Counted from the stretch's first letter, positions 17,641 through 26,387 are shown. The stretch: DNA of 49,607 nucleotides from Bacillaceae bacterium S4-13-56 (GCA_040191315.1 JAWJLM010000034.1:1-49607), one strand, 5' to 3'. The notes: generated from the sequence alone by a model not told the origin. Made by a program: numbers and translations.

Positions 17641-18087
17641 TTAATAAATCCAAGCATCCTGTTGCTTTTCATAACTTACTAATTCATTCTCAGAGAAGAA
17701 AAGATTTATTTCTCGATCTGCACTCTCTGGGGAATCGGATCCATGAATGATATTTTTCCCTACAGTAACACCAAAGTCTCCTCTAATCGTACCAGGTAAT
17801 GCCTCTTGAGGATTGGTTTGTCCCATCATTTGACGGGCAGTTTTAATAACGTTTTCTCCCTCCCACACCATAGCAAAAACTGGTCCAGATGTAATAAACT
17901 CTACTAGTTCTCCGAAGAAAGGACGTTCCTTATGCTCTCCATAGTGAGTTTTTGCTAAATCTTTTGAGATTTGCATAAGTTTTCCACCGGATAGTTTGAA
18001 GCCTTTCTGTTCAAATCTGGAAACGATGTTACCAATGACATTTCGTTGCACACCGTCTGGTTTAACCATAATAAATGTTCTTTCCAT
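17641..18087 (-). CDS. ndk: Nucleoside diphosphate kinase
   Basis: 148-residue NDK with [10 protein letters not shown] at the N terminus and the active-site histidine motif [16 protein letters not shown]. It transfers the gamma-phosphate from ATP to nucleoside diphosphates. It follows hepT, as in B. subtilis, with its own terminator at the 3' end and a hairpin upstream at the end of hepT. Confidence 0.97.
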   Translation of the reverse strand: MERTFIMVKPDGVQRNVIGNIVSRFEQKGFKLSGGKLMQISKDLAKTHYGEHKERPFFGELVEFITSGPVFAMVWEGENVIKTARQMMGQTNPQEALPGTIRGDFGVTVGKNIIHGSDSPESADREINLFFSENELVSYEKQQDAWIY

Positions 18088-18149
18088 ACTCCCACCTCAT
18101 TATGTATATTCTGAAAGCGCTTAAATCAATAAGCAGAATGATTTTATCA

Positions 18150-18187
18150 AAAAAAAAGAAAAATCGCAAACCATACTATGATTTGCG
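18150..18187 (-). terminator. Terminator at the 3' end of hepT
   Basis: A CGCAAA/TTTGCG stem with extra inner pairing and a long U-rich tail on the minus strand; the upstream arm includes the last hepT codons and its stop (18176). It probably ends the hepS-menG-hepT transcript before ndk. Confidence 0.65.
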
Positions 18188-19159
18188 TTTCCCAATATAT
18201 TTTGCAATGTTGACCAAGGCTTGCTTTGGCCTTGAATTAGGCAATATCTTTAATTCATTTAAAGCCTTTTGCAAATACCTCTCACTGATCTCAAGCGAAT
18301 CGTCAATAGCCTTAGATTTTCTAAATTCGCTCAAAAATTTATCGATTTCTTTTGGGTCCCCTGAATAATCAGGGTCAAATAATTCTATAATTTTGTTTTT
18401 CATTACCTGATCTCGGAAGGCAAACAATACTGGGAGAGTAATATTCCCTTGCATCAAATCTCCACCAGCAGGTTTACCAAGCTCTTCTACGGAAGCCGTA
18501 AAATCCAATACATCATCAATAATTTGATAAGACATGCCTACGTAATATCCATACTTAAATAGGGCTTGTTCGTATTTCAAAGGAACCTTACCAGCGATAG
18601 CCCCTAACTGGCAACTAACAGATATAAGCAATGCGGTTTTTCGCTTAATTCGTCTTAAATACGTTCTTAAATTTTGGTCCCAATCATATTTAGACTTAAT
18701 CTGCTCAATCTCACCTATACAAAGATCAACCATAGCTTTAGAAAGAACTTGATGTGCGCGAGTATCTTCAAGCTGACTCAAGCATTCTAACGAGCGAGCA
18801 AACATGTAATCCCCCGTATACATGGCAACTCTATTATCGTATTGCGATTTAATAGTCGGTTTTCCTCTTCTCAGCTCAGCATCATCAATAACATCGTCAT
18901 GTACTAAGGAAGCCATATGAATAAGTTCCAAAGACACAGCAACAGATTTTATTCGCTCAAGATTGTATTCTCCAAATTTGCCGGATAATAAAACAAATAC
19001 AGGACGAATGCGCTTTCCTCCTGCATTTAACAAATGAGTTGATGCTTCACGGAGAATAGGATTCTCTGCTTGAATCGTCTGATTTAGTTCTTTTTCTATT
19101 TGGTCTAGCTCTTGATTTAAAAAAGGATACATCATTGATAATTTCATTGTGTCACCCAT
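18176..19159 (-). CDS. hepT: Heptaprenyl diphosphate synthase component II
   Basis: 327-residue trans-prenyl synthase with both aspartate-rich motifs: DDVIDD (88-93) with downstream RRGKPT, and IIDDVLDF. It makes the C35 side chain of menaquinone together with HepS. The start could also be the ATG at 19147, since either has a weak purine-rich site; the longer form is given. Third gene of hepS-menG-hepT. Confidence 0.94.
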   Translation of the reverse strand: MGDTMKLSMMYPFLNQELDQIEKELNQTIQAENPILREASTHLLNAGGKRIRPVFVLLSGKFGEYNLERIKSVAVSLELIHMASLVHDDVIDDAELRRGKPTIKSQYDNRVAMYTGDYMFARSLECLSQLEDTRAHQVLSKAMVDLCIGEIEQIKSKYDWDQNLRTYLRRIKRKTALLISVSCQLGAIAGKVPLKYEQALFKYGYYVGMSYQIIDDVLDFTASVEELGKPAGGDLMQGNITLPVLFAFRDQVMKNKIIELFDPDYSGDPKEIDKFLSEFRKSKAIDDSLEISERYLQKALNELKILPNSRPKQALVNIAKYIGKRKS

Positions 19160-19174
19160 CTACATTACCTTCTT

Positions 19175-19876
19175 TTATTTTTGCCCCATATGCATGGCAG
19201 CAACACCGGCAGTATAGCTTTTTACTTCAACATTGTTTAGGCCAACTTCTTCAAACAAACTTTTTAAATCCTCTCGGCCAGGAAAATCTCTAGCTGATTC
19301 ATGGAGCCATTGATATTCTTTATAACTTTTAGCAAATAATCTTCCAAACAAAGGCATAAAATATTTAAAGTAAAAATAGTAAACTTGTCTAAAAACTGGA
19401 ATAGTAGGCTGTGAGGTTTCTAAACAAACTACCTTACCACCTGGTTTTACTACCCTTCTCATTTCTCGAAGTACTTGTTCATAATCTGGAACATTACGCA
19501 AACCAAAACCAATAGTTACATAATCGAAGGAATTTTCTTGGAAAGGAAGCTTCATTGCATTCCCATGGATAAAGGAAACTTGTGAAATTTCAAGTTCTTT
19601 TATTTTTTTCTCACCAACGGATAGCATATTTTTGCTAAAATCTAACCCGATTACTTGTCCCCTAGTTCCAACCTTTTCAGCTAGAGCTAATGTCCAATCC
19701 CCTGTACCACAGCACACATCTAATGCTGTATCTCCAGAATCTACTCGCATTCTTTTCATTACATCCTTACGCCAAGCTTTATGTCGTTGGAAGGAAATGA
19801 TAGAATTCATCACATCGTATTTTCCATAGATCTTTTCGAACACATGATGAACACGTTCTTCTTTTGATTGTTGCAT
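19175..19876 (-). CDS. menG: Demethylmenaquinone methyltransferase
   Basis: 233-residue UbiE/MenG methyltransferase: [15 protein letters not shown], the SAM-binding [14 protein letters not shown] and the [25 protein letters not shown] signature. It methylates demethylmenaquinone in the final step of menaquinone synthesis. The start at 19876 matches family N termini (MQQSKEERV), and lies 5 bases after the hepS stop. It sits between the two heptaprenyl synthase subunits, so tail synthesis and final methylation are expressed together. Confidence 0.95.
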   Translation of the reverse strand: MQQSKEERVHHVFEKIYGKYDVMNSIISFQRHKAWRKDVMKRMRVDSGDTALDVCCGTGDWTLALAEKVGTRGQVIGLDFSKNMLSVGEKKIKELEISQVSFIHGNAMKLPFQENSFDYVTIGFGLRNVPDYEQVLREMRRVVKPGGKVVCLETSQPTIPVFRQVYYFYFKYFMPLFGRLFAKSYKEYQWLHESARDFPGREDLKSLFEEVGLNNVEVKSYTAGVAAMHMGQK

Positions 19877-19880
19877 TCTC

Positions 19881-20675
19881 TTACCCTTCTTCCACAACTT
19901 TTTGATTGCTATAAAAAAATGTACCGATCATATCTCTTAGATATGTTTTTAGTTCTTCTTGTTCAACCGGCATTTGAGTAATGGTTTGTTCTACTTTTTT
20001 AAGTGATTTATGAATGATATTATCGATAAATTGACTAACCGATAAATGAGATTGTGTAACAAAAGATTTAGTAAGACGGTCTATTATCATGGATGGTTGT
20101 CTATTTTGGTAAAGTGATTTTTCGTCCATTAATCTTTTGATAAGTAACCACTCTCCTGCAATTTCACGTAAAAGAGGGTTCTCAACAAAATCGGCTACTT
20201 TTTGAATTAATAAGGATTCTACTGAACGTAAAGAGTTAACAAATTGTTGCAAATTTGGGCGTTCCGATTGATACAGCTTCATTTTTTGTTCATTAATATC
20301 CTTTATAGCATTAGCCAATGTATGAATCATAGGTATATCATTTAACATGGATAACAAAAAGTAATAAAGACCACTGTAATAATCCCCTGCCAAAACAGTA
20401 AGTTGTCTATTTTTAAGCTTGGAAGAATTCTCATTTTGACCCGATAATGCAACTTTATCATGAGTATCAAGGGCAATTTGGACAAGCATTGTGGTTATAA
20501 TATATTGCTCTCTCTTTTTATAGTCCAATGTTGAAGATTCCATTAAAGCAGCTAAAAATCGTATTTTATCTTCATTAATCACAGGATCATCAATAAAATT
20601 CATCAAATAGGGGTGATGAACATATGAGTGTATGGTTTCTATTATATTTGCAATGTTAATCTCAGATTGTCTCAT
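19881..20675 (-). CDS. hepS: Heptaprenyl diphosphate synthase component I
   Basis: 264-residue, mostly helical HepS subunit ([45 protein letters not shown]). It has no catalytic Asp motif itself and acts with HepT as the accessory chain-length subunit. The start at the internal ATG (20675) follows AAGGTGAT with a proper spacer; the longer frame upstream is not supported. It follows mtrB as in B. subtilis, with repeat A2 placed between them. Confidence 0.9.
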   Translation of the reverse strand: MRQSEINIANIIETIHSYVHHPYLMNFIDDPVINEDKIRFLAALMESSTLDYKKREQYIITTMLVQIALDTHDKVALSGQNENSSKLKNRQLTVLAGDYYSGLYYFLLSMLNDIPMIHTLANAIKDINEQKMKLYQSERPNLQQFVNSLRSVESLLIQKVADFVENPLLREIAGEWLLIKRLMDEKSLYQNRQPSMIIDRLTKSFVTQSHLSVSQFIDNIIHKSLKKVEQTITQMPVEQEELKTYLRDMIGTFFYSNQKVVEEG

Positions 20676-20793
20676 GGTAATCACCTTAACCCTTCTTCCC
20701 CTAATAAACATGACTATTATAACATAATATTGATCAATAATTCTTCCTATCAAAACTTTGATTTATTAATTTCCATTTATATTAGGGCCATTT

Positions 20794-21036
20794 TAAAGTA
20801 AAAATTCAATCAGTGGCCGTACCCACTGATTGTTAGCGACCAAGGGTTAACCTAAAGACCCTTGAACCAATCGGACATTTACGGGCAGCCAACCATGAAG
20901 CAAGCTTCCCTAACAAGAATGAAAAAATTTAATATTTTATTTTCATGAGAGTTTATCCCCCACCTAATCTTTTGGTTTCACTTAAGACTCGAGGTTGAAG
21001 TATTACATGGGCTGCCCGGTTCATGCAGGATAAAAG
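20794..21036 (+). repeat. Interspersed repeat family A, copy A2
   Basis: About 243 bp, among the longest copies. It has the left hairpin (CAATCAGTGG.. / ..CCACTGATTG), a second stem AAGGGT / ACCCTT, the core GGACATTTACGGGCAGCC, a 60-bp central A/T-rich part, the degenerate CCCCCACCT/AGGTTG hairpin, and a far arm GGGCTGCCCG that can pair back to CGGGCAGCC. It ends near CAGGATAAAA. It lies in the hepS-mtrB gap; the gap has no other clear element. Confidence 0.85.
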
Positions 21037-21068
21037 CATTATATAGTAACAATAAGAAAAGCAGAGGG

Positions 21069-21299
21069 TTACTCTGCTTCTGTATGTATTTCACCATGAC
21101 GAGTTTGAATAAAAGCTTTTCCTCTTACTTTCACAGCAGAAGTATGTTCTGTAAATTGAGCGATCATGACTTCACCTTTATCCAACTTTTCCGTATGATG
21201 GAATCTTGTGTCCGTACCTCTAGTTAAACCAATCACATTTACACCATTTTCTAAAGCCTTTATAACAAAAAAATCTGTCGCATCATTTGAAGCTGCCAT
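21069..21299 (-). CDS. mtrB: Tryptophan RNA-binding attenuation protein (TRAP)
   Basis: 76-residue TRAP monomer: [52 protein letters not shown] includes the tryptophan-binding and the RNA-binding KKR-equivalent positions. Eleven copies form a ring that, with bound tryptophan, binds (G/U)AG repeats in trp leaders. Its ribosome site (AAAGGTGGAG) is good. In B. subtilis mtrA (folE) lies between hbs and mtrB; here folE is absent. The trp operon is not in this window, so TRAP must act on targets elsewhere. Confidence 0.95.
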   Translation of the reverse strand: MAASNDATDFFVIKALENGVNVIGLTRGTDTRFHHTEKLDKGEVMIAQFTEHTSAVKVRGKAFIQTRHGEIHTEAE

Positions 21300-21404
21300 A
21301 TTAACTCCACCTTTATTTCTTTGTTTAACACTATTATAACCTGTTTTCTTTTAAAAATGGAAGCCAATGAAATATTATTAACGTATTGATAATTACTAAA
21401 ATGG

Positions 21405-21434
21405 AAAAAGGGATGCTAATTAGCATCCCTTTTT
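21405..21434 (-). terminator. Terminator of hbs
   Basis: A perfect 30-nt palindrome (AAAAAGGGATGCTAA as the left half), with T runs on both strands, 18 bases past the HU stop codon. It can terminate in both directions. Confidence 0.88.
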
Positions 21435-21451
21435 AAGCCCTTATGTATGAA

Positions 21452-21529
21452 TTATTTTACAACATCTTTAAGGGCTTTACCTGGTTTAAAAGCAGGTACT
21501 TTGCTAGCTGGAATTTCAATTTCATCACC
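21452..21529 (-). CDS. hbs: HU protein gene, second exon
   Basis: The last 25 codons and stop of HU: GDEIEIPASKVPAFKPGKAL then KDVVK. It begins exactly where the group II intron ends (AC at 21531-21530). Joined to exon 1 it gives a 90-residue HU whose junction PQT-GDEIEIP is the normal family sequence. This exon carries the end of the DNA-binding beta arm and the C-terminal helix, so unspliced message would make an HU that lacks both. It has no start codon of its own. Confidence 0.92.
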   Translation of the reverse strand, partial: GDEIEIPASKVPAFKPGKALKDVVK

Positions 21530-21590
21530 GTTAAGTAGGAACCCGTCGCCTTGCCATATCGCTATGGTAGGTTTACTTGAACCTCTCTCG

Positions 21591-21624
21591 GAACCGTACG
21601 TGCAACTCTCGAAGCATACGGCTC
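21591..21624 (-). ncRNA. Group II intron domain V (catalytic hairpin)
   Basis: 34-nt hairpin on the minus strand: GAGCCGUAUGC on the 5' arm and GCACGUACGGUUC on the 3' arm, capped by a GAGA tetraloop, with the AGC triad in GAGCCG and an AC bulge region. This is the expected form and length. It lies 20 bases after the stop codon of the intron protein. Two U-U mismatches seem to flank the loop-closing pair. Confidence 0.9.
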
Positions 21625-21643
21625 CCCCTCTGAACAACTTAAC

Positions 21644-23455
21644 CTATAACGAACCTGAATGTATTTTCCAATGACAATCTTTACATACAATCAAGGTTTT
21701 TCTATTTCTAGCTATCATTTCTTCCATCCATTTACTCTTTTTGGATTTCTTTTTCAAATCCTTGAGTTTATTAACATGGTGTATGTGAAATTCACCATCG
21801 ATGTCCGAGAACCCGCAAATTTCACATTCACCCGCAGACAGCCTACTTTCGAGCTCTGTGCGTCCTCTGAACTTCATAAGGCTAAATACCTCGTCCACGT
21901 CTGAATCGGTTGTGTAAGGCATTCTAGACCTTTTAATGGGGTCGTTAAAGAAGTACATGAACTTCTTACCCTTTTTGGTGTTATATTCAACACCCCAACC
22001 TTTTCCTTTTCGCAACTCGGTTTTTATTTTACCCGTTGAAGATTTACGCTTTCTAGCCATTGTGCCTAAGCAACTATACTCTAGACCGTAAATGAGGGTG
22101 CTCATTTGTCTGTGGATATTCTTAGCTAATTTGAAATAGTTGTATATACCTCTGATTTCACTATTGTGAATCAGCAGTAATTCCAAATCCGATAGATTAG
22201 TGAGACTATATCTCGCCACAGGTTTCCATGTACCATCTTTGTTGAATTTAATGGCTCTCGCCTTTTTCAACCAATTAATTGCATAATCAGATGGCATGTA
22301 AAATTCTACGTTTCCGTTAGCTTTTCTCATAGCGCGACTATATTTAGTTTTTTCAATCTTAGGAGTTCTGGCGGTTATCTCGTATCCCAAGAATTTCGCA
22401 CATTTAGTAACGTGAGTTACTAAAGTTTTCTCCTCCGACATTTCTAAAGCTAGTTCGTCTTTGAGAAATTTTCCAATCCTTCTTTTGATTCTTTCCGCAT
22501 CTTTTTCTGAACCAATAACATTGATGATAAAGTCATCTGCGTATCGAACATAGTTCAGTCGCTTATAGGAAGTATCTTTTGGGTCGTAATAGGGTATTTT
22601 CCTTATCTCCTGTTCAAGGGATTTAATTTCTTGTAGAAGTTCCTTTGATGGCTCTTTTTCATACTTCTTCCGTCTACGGTACATCTTTGAGTATAATCTG
22701 ACGTATACAGGGTTCTCTTTTCTGTCGCTATCCCCTTTATCAAAACCATTCTTTAAAGTTTCCATAAATTTATCTAACTCGTGTAGATAAATGTTGGCGA
22801 GAATAGGACTCATGATTCCACCTTGCGGTGTCCCTGAATGCGTTTTGTGATATACCCAGTCTTCCATATACCCAGATTTTAGAAATTTGTTAATTAGCCT
22901 TAATAATTTCTCATCCTTTATTCTTTTCTGAAGTAGCTTCAGTAGAATGTGATGATTGATATTGTCAAAGCAACCTTTAATGTCTCCTTCTACAAACCAT
23001 TTTGTTCCAGTGAACAAAATGTCTATATCCCTTAGAGCAGTGTGACAGCTTCTTTTGGGTCTAAACCCGTGTGAAGTATCCCTGAAAATTGGTTCATAAA
23101 TCGCTTCTAATAGAGATCTAATGACTTCTTGGACAAGTTTATCCTTAAAGTTCGGCATACCAAGCGGACGTTTCTTTCCGTTTTTCTTAGGTATGTAGAC
23201 TCTCCGTAGTGGAGTAGGCTCATACGTTTCATTTCGTATGTCTTCGATAATTTTATCGATGTCTTTGTTGCTGAAACCGCTTATAGAGGTTCCATCACTT
23301 CCGACAGTGCCTGCTCCACTATTCGCGTAAATTTTCCCAATTGCCCTTAGATAAAAATCAGGATTGTACAGATTTCGTATTAATTTTTCGAACCTGTAGA
23401 CCTCATCTTCGGCTTGGACGGCTAAGCTGTTCAATACTTTCTCAGAGTTTCTCAT
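21644..23455 (-). CDS. ltrA: Group II intron reverse transcriptase/maturase with HNH domain
   Basis: 603 residues. RT domain: the GFRPKRSCHTAL motif (130-141), GDIKGCFDNI (157-166), HSGTPQGGIMSPILANIYL (206-224) and the catalytic YADD (305-308). An extra basic segment (about 235-300) lies between the last two blocks, as in the mitochondrial-like or class B bacterial proteins. The maturase X domain follows (about 375-470). The C-terminal HNH endonuclease has CEIC (544-547), HIHH (557-560) and CKDCH (591-595) with a final H599. All catalytic residues look intact, so splicing help and retrohoming are both plausible. ltrA is used here as a generic symbol. Confidence 0.96.
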   Translation of the reverse strand: MRNSEKVLNSLAVQAEDEVYRFEKLIRNLYNPDFYLRAIGKIYANSGAGTVGSDGTSISGFSNKDIDKIIEDIRNETYEPTPLRRVYIPKKNGKKRPLGMPNFKDKLVQEVIRSLLEAIYEPIFRDTSHGFRPKRSCHTALRDIDILFTGTKWFVEGDIKGCFDNINHHILLKLLQKRIKDEKLLRLINKFLKSGYMEDWVYHKTHSGTPQGGIMSPILANIYLHELDKFMETLKNGFDKGDSDRKENPVYVRLYSKMYRRRKKYEKEPSKELLQEIKSLEQEIRKIPYYDPKDTSYKRLNYVRYADDFIINVIGSEKDAERIKRRIGKFLKDELALEMSEEKTLVTHVTKCAKFLGYEITARTPKIEKTKYSRAMRKANGNVEFYMPSDYAINWLKKARAIKFNKDGTWKPVARYSLTNLSDLELLLIHNSEIRGIYNYFKLAKNIHRQMSTLIYGLEYSCLGTMARKRKSSTGKIKTELRKGKGWGVEYNTKKGKKFMYFFNDPIKRSRMPYTTDSDVDEVFSLMKFRGRTELESRLSAGECEICGFSDIDGEFHIHHVNKLKDLKKKSKKSKWMEEMIARNRKTLIVCKDCHWKIHSGSL

Positions 23456-23740
23456 AGTGTCTCACACACTCCCTCTTGATTGGTATTGAACTGTTCAGAC
23501 TGTTCCCCTTCGCCATGTAGTAGGCTTTCCCTACCTCGGACTACTACGGGAACTCCGTAACCATATTGAATTTTCAAAGGTCACATACCTTGGTTGCCCT
23601 TGGTATCATTCCTTATAGCTATATTTCAAGCGCTTCAACTTAGGTTATCCACCGTTATTCGCATCAGCTAGGTATGTTAATTTTCGGATAGGACTTCCGC
23701 TCTTTAATCTATCTTAGATTTGTGCCTATTTTGAATAGAT

Positions 23741-23795
23741 GAATAATCGCCAAACCAGGTACGATTATTCCTAATAGGGAATGGGGCTATAATCC
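23741..23795 (-). other. Predicted exon-binding sites EBS1 and EBS2
   Basis: A perfect 9-bp stem (23741-23749 with 23762-23770) holds a 12-nt loop that contains GGUUUG on the RNA strand (23756-23751). This pairs with the last six bases of the 5' exon, CAAACU, with one G-U. Just 5' of it, GGAUUA (23795-23790) pairs perfectly with exon bases -13 to -8, UAAUCC. The order EBS2 then EBS1 and the one-base gap between the exon sites are as expected for group II introns. Confidence 0.8.
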
Positions 23796-24083
23796 AAATA
23801 CCCATTTGCCAACCCAATGCCACCGAGCTATCCTTCGGGTAGTATGACTCTTATCCTTATATTAACTTGGCGTTGCCCCTCAGTCGCAAATATTGGATTT
23901 ATTTGACTTGGGATTTCACCGTCATGCTTTTGTCCTCCTATGAGTTTCCTCTCAGAGTAAGACGGTTCGCCTATGACCATCTATCATGTCATATGGTACC
24001 TTATGCCATTGTCCGATGCGAACGGCTTTATACCATCCCTTCAAATGTTATGAAGCAAGGGCATAAAGCGCATCGGTGCGCGC

Positions 24084-24278
24084 AGTTTGTGGATTACGAC
24101 CTTTACGTGCAGCACGTTCACGTACTTCAAAGTTTCCGAAGCCGATTAATTGTACTTTTTGTCCATCTTTTAGTGAATCCATGATTGATTCAAAAACTGC
24201 ATCTACAGCTTTAGTAGCGTCTTTCTTTGAAAGATCACTCTTTTCAGCTACAGCATTGATTAGATCTGTCTTGTTCAT
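24084..24278 (-). CDS. hbs: HU protein gene, first exon
   Basis: Codons 1-65 of the DNA-binding protein [15 protein letters not shown] at the N terminus, [20 protein letters not shown] at the end. HU is a small dimeric nucleoid protein that bends DNA; in B. subtilis it is essential. The ATG at 24278 lies 8 bases after GGAGGAGG; an upstream in-frame ATG (24287) is too near that site. Without splicing, reading runs 11 codons into the intron and stops at 24048, giving a truncated product. No other HU copy lies in the window. The 250 bp upstream likely hold the promoter but no clear match was found. Confidence 0.93.
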
Positions 24279-24530
24279 GACATTCACCTCCTCCCAATAG
24301 GGTTAACTTTCTAATTCGAACAACGATGTAGAACCAAATATTCCTACTTTCATTTGTTCACACTTTTTTGTCATTCTATACTTCTATCACACAATTTAAT
24401 GGTGACATGCCTAATAATATACGAAGAAGCGCGGAAATTCAATACAATCCGCCAATATTCTTCATAATTTAACCAATGTTTCCAAAGAATAAAGTTGCTT
24501 TTGTTAAAAATAGGAAAAATAGATTGAAAA

Positions 24531-24727
24531 TAAAGTAAAACTCCAATTGGAGGCCTTCCCCTACTGATTGTTAGCACCATGGGTATAACCTAAAGACCCT
24601 TAATCCAATAGGACATTTGCGGACAGCCAACCATGAAGCAAGCTTCCCCAGTTTATCCCCACCTACTCTTTTCATTTCCCTTAAGACTTGAGGCGGGAGA
24701 ATTACCGCACTTTCATGCGGGATAAAT
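24531..24727 (+). repeat. Interspersed repeat family A, copy A3
   Basis: About 197 bp and more diverged: the left end reads AAAGTAAAACTCCAATTGG, then ACTGATTGTTAGCACC, CATTTGCGGACAGCC, a deletion of most of the central part, CCCCACCTACTCTTTTC, ACTTGAGGCGGGAG and the right end CATGCGGGATAAA. It lies between hbs and the spoIVA terminator. With the hbs leader it fills the 558-bp gap; nothing else is seen there. Confidence 0.8.
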
Positions 24728-24811
24728 TAAACTACTCAATCTTCATGAGAATTCCTGGTTTTATCATGTTTCTCCCCATTCGACACACCCCAACAAAATC
24801 CTCTTTTTGGG

Positions 24812-24840
24812 CAAAAAAATAGCGACTAATTAGTCGCTAT
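24812..24840 (-). terminator. Terminator overlapping the spoIVA stop codon
   Basis: A perfect 22-nt palindrome (24819-24840) with a U run on the minus strand. The spoIVA stop codon (24839-24837) lies inside the 5' arm. Confidence 0.85.
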
Positions 24841-26315
24841 AAAATGATGGCTATTAAGCCTCCTGATCCCTCATTTATGATTCTTTCAAGAGTTTCTTTC
24901 AATTTGTATCGGGCGTTTTCTGGCATTAGTGATAATTTAGCCTGAATACCCTCTCTTACAATAGAGCTTAGGGATCTGCCGAAGATATCAGATTTCCAAA
25001 TGGATAATGGATCTTCCTCGAAATCTTGCATTAAGTATCTAACAAGCTCTTCACTTTGTTTTTCCGTACCAATAATTGGTGAAAATTCTGACTGTACATC
25101 AACTTTCACCATATGAATAGATGGAGCTACTGCTTTTAACCGAACTCCAAATCTAGAACCTTGACGAATAATTTCCGGCTCATCTAATGACATATCTTCC
25201 AATGTAGGGGCTGCAATTCCATAGCCGGTTTGTTTCACCATTGCGAGTGCATCTGCCACCTGATCATACTCACGTTTGGCAAAAGCAAAATCCTGCATTA
25301 GTTCCAGCAAGTGATCTTTCCCTCTAATTTCGACTCCTACGATTTCTTTTAAAACTTGATCATATAATAAATCCGGGGCTTCTAGATCAATTTCAGCGAT
25401 CCCTTCACCCATTTCCATACCTGATAATTGGGCAGAATCAATAAAGTCATATTCATCGAAGAGCCCTACCACTCGATCTACATCACGAAGTCTCTTAATG
25501 TCTCGAACGGTTTCTTGAATGGCCTCTTGGAAATGTTCGCGAAGCCAGTGGTCGTCACGAAGTACCATTACCCAACTTGGCAGATTAACATTTACCTCAA
25601 GAACAGGGAATTCATACAATGCTTCCCTTAAAACATTTTCTACGTCATCTTCTCTCATGTTTTCTACACTGAGAGCCAAGACTGGGATATCGTATTTTTC
25701 AGCAAGCTCTTGTCTCAAGAGCTCTGTCTGTTGATGATGCGGCCGAACGGAATTCAATATCATAATAAATGGCTTCCCTACTTCTTTTAATTCCTCAATT
25801 ACGCGTTCTTCTGGCTCAACGTAATCTTCCCTAGGGATATCCCCTATCGTCCCATCCGTTGTTACAACAACACCGATTGTTGAATGTTCTTGAATAACCT
25901 TACGAGTTCCAATTTCAGCTGCATCATGGAATGGAATTGGCTCCTCATACCAAGGAGTATTTATCATTCTTGGGCCATCATCATCCTCAAACCCTTTTGC
26001 CCCTGAAACAGCGTATCCAACACAATCCACAAGTCGAACATTTACTTCGAGGCCAGTGTCTACCTCAACCTTTACTGAATGATTCGGAACAAATTTCGGT
26101 TCCGTCGTCATTATTGTTTTTCCTGCAGCACTTTGCGGCAGTTCATCTTGAGCTCTCGCACGTTCTGCCTCTTCTTGAATATTTGGCAAAACAACAAGTT
26201 CCATAAATTTTTTAATAAATGTAGATTTACCAGTTCGTACTGCACCTACAACACCTAAATAAATATCACCGCCTGTCCGTTGAGCAATATCCTTAAAGAT
26301 ATCTACTTTTTCCAA
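24837..26315 (-). CDS. spoIVA: Stage IV sporulation protein A (coat ATPase)
   Basis: 492 residues, the same length as the B. subtilis protein and colinear with it. The N-terminal P-loop ATPase has GAVRTGKS (24-31) and the TTEPKF and VDCVGYAVSGAKG segments; the conserved C terminus ends in GGLIAIIL. SpoIVA polymerises on the forespore surface in the mother cell, powered by ATP, to found the coat and cortex. The start is TTG at 26315, supported by GGAGGGG and by the family N terminus (EKVDIFKDIAQRTGG). A SigE-like promoter lies upstream. Confidence 0.98.
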   Translation of the reverse strand: MEKVDIFKDIAQRTGGDIYLGVVGAVRTGKSTFIKKFMELVVLPNIQEEAERARAQDELPQSAAGKTIMTTEPKFVPNHSVKVEVDTGLEVNVRLVDCVGYAVSGAKGFEDDDGPRMINTPWYEEPIPFHDAAEIGTRKVIQEHSTIGVVVTTDGTIGDIPREDYVEPEERVIEELKEVGKPFIMILNSVRPHHQQTELLRQELAEKYDIPVLALSVENMREDDVENVLREALYEFPVLEVNVNLPSWVMVLRDDHWLREHFQEAIQETVRDIKRLRDVDRVVGLFDEYDFIDSAQLSGMEMGEGIAEIDLEAPDLLYDQVLKEIVGVEIRGKDHLLELMQDFAFAKREYDQVADALAMVKQTGYGIAAPTLEDMSLDEPEIIRQGSRFGVRLKAVAPSIHMVKVDVQSEFSPIIGTEKQSEELVRYLMQDFEEDPLSIWKSDIFGRSLSSIVREGIQAKLSLMPENARYKLKETLERIINEGSGGLIAIIL

Positions 26316-26387
26316 ATGATCCCCTCCGATCCATTTACTTAACCTCAGTATGCAAAAGAAATACATACATCGATTGTTGACATTACA

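Larger units (their letters stand above)
21530..24083 (-). mobile_element. Group II intron inserted in the HU gene
   Basis: 2,554 bp, same strand as hbs, inserted in phase 0 between HU codons 65 and 66. Evidence: a multidomain intron-encoded reverse transcriptase; a recognisable domain V (21591-21624); a domain VI-like hairpin with a GCGA tetraloop; a candidate bulged branch A 7 bases from the 3' end (21536); a 3' end in AC. Two exon-binding sites in the first 340 bases match the 5' exon end (see 23741-23795). The first bases read GCGCG, not the usual GUGYG. The region 23456-24083 is the highly structured domain I-III part with no gene. Confidence 0.93.

Noticed and set aside
21452-21637. A 61-residue gene that covers the HU C terminus
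   Set aside because: Its first 36 codons are intron sequence that includes domain V. Only the last 25 codons are HU, and they form exon 2.
21644-23455. Retron or diversity-generating retroelement reverse transcriptase
   Set aside because: A maturase domain, an HNH domain and an adjacent domain V mark it as a group II intron protein. No template or variable repeat pair was seen.
21452-24278. HU as a pseudogene broken by a retroelement
   Set aside because: Both exons are intact, the junction is exact and in phase, and the intron has all splicing parts that I can see. A spliced gene is the better reading.
24371-24580. A 69-residue minus-strand gene between hbs and spoIVA
   Set aside because: It has no recognisable pattern and runs into repeat A3. 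It lies in the region expected to hold the hbs promoter.
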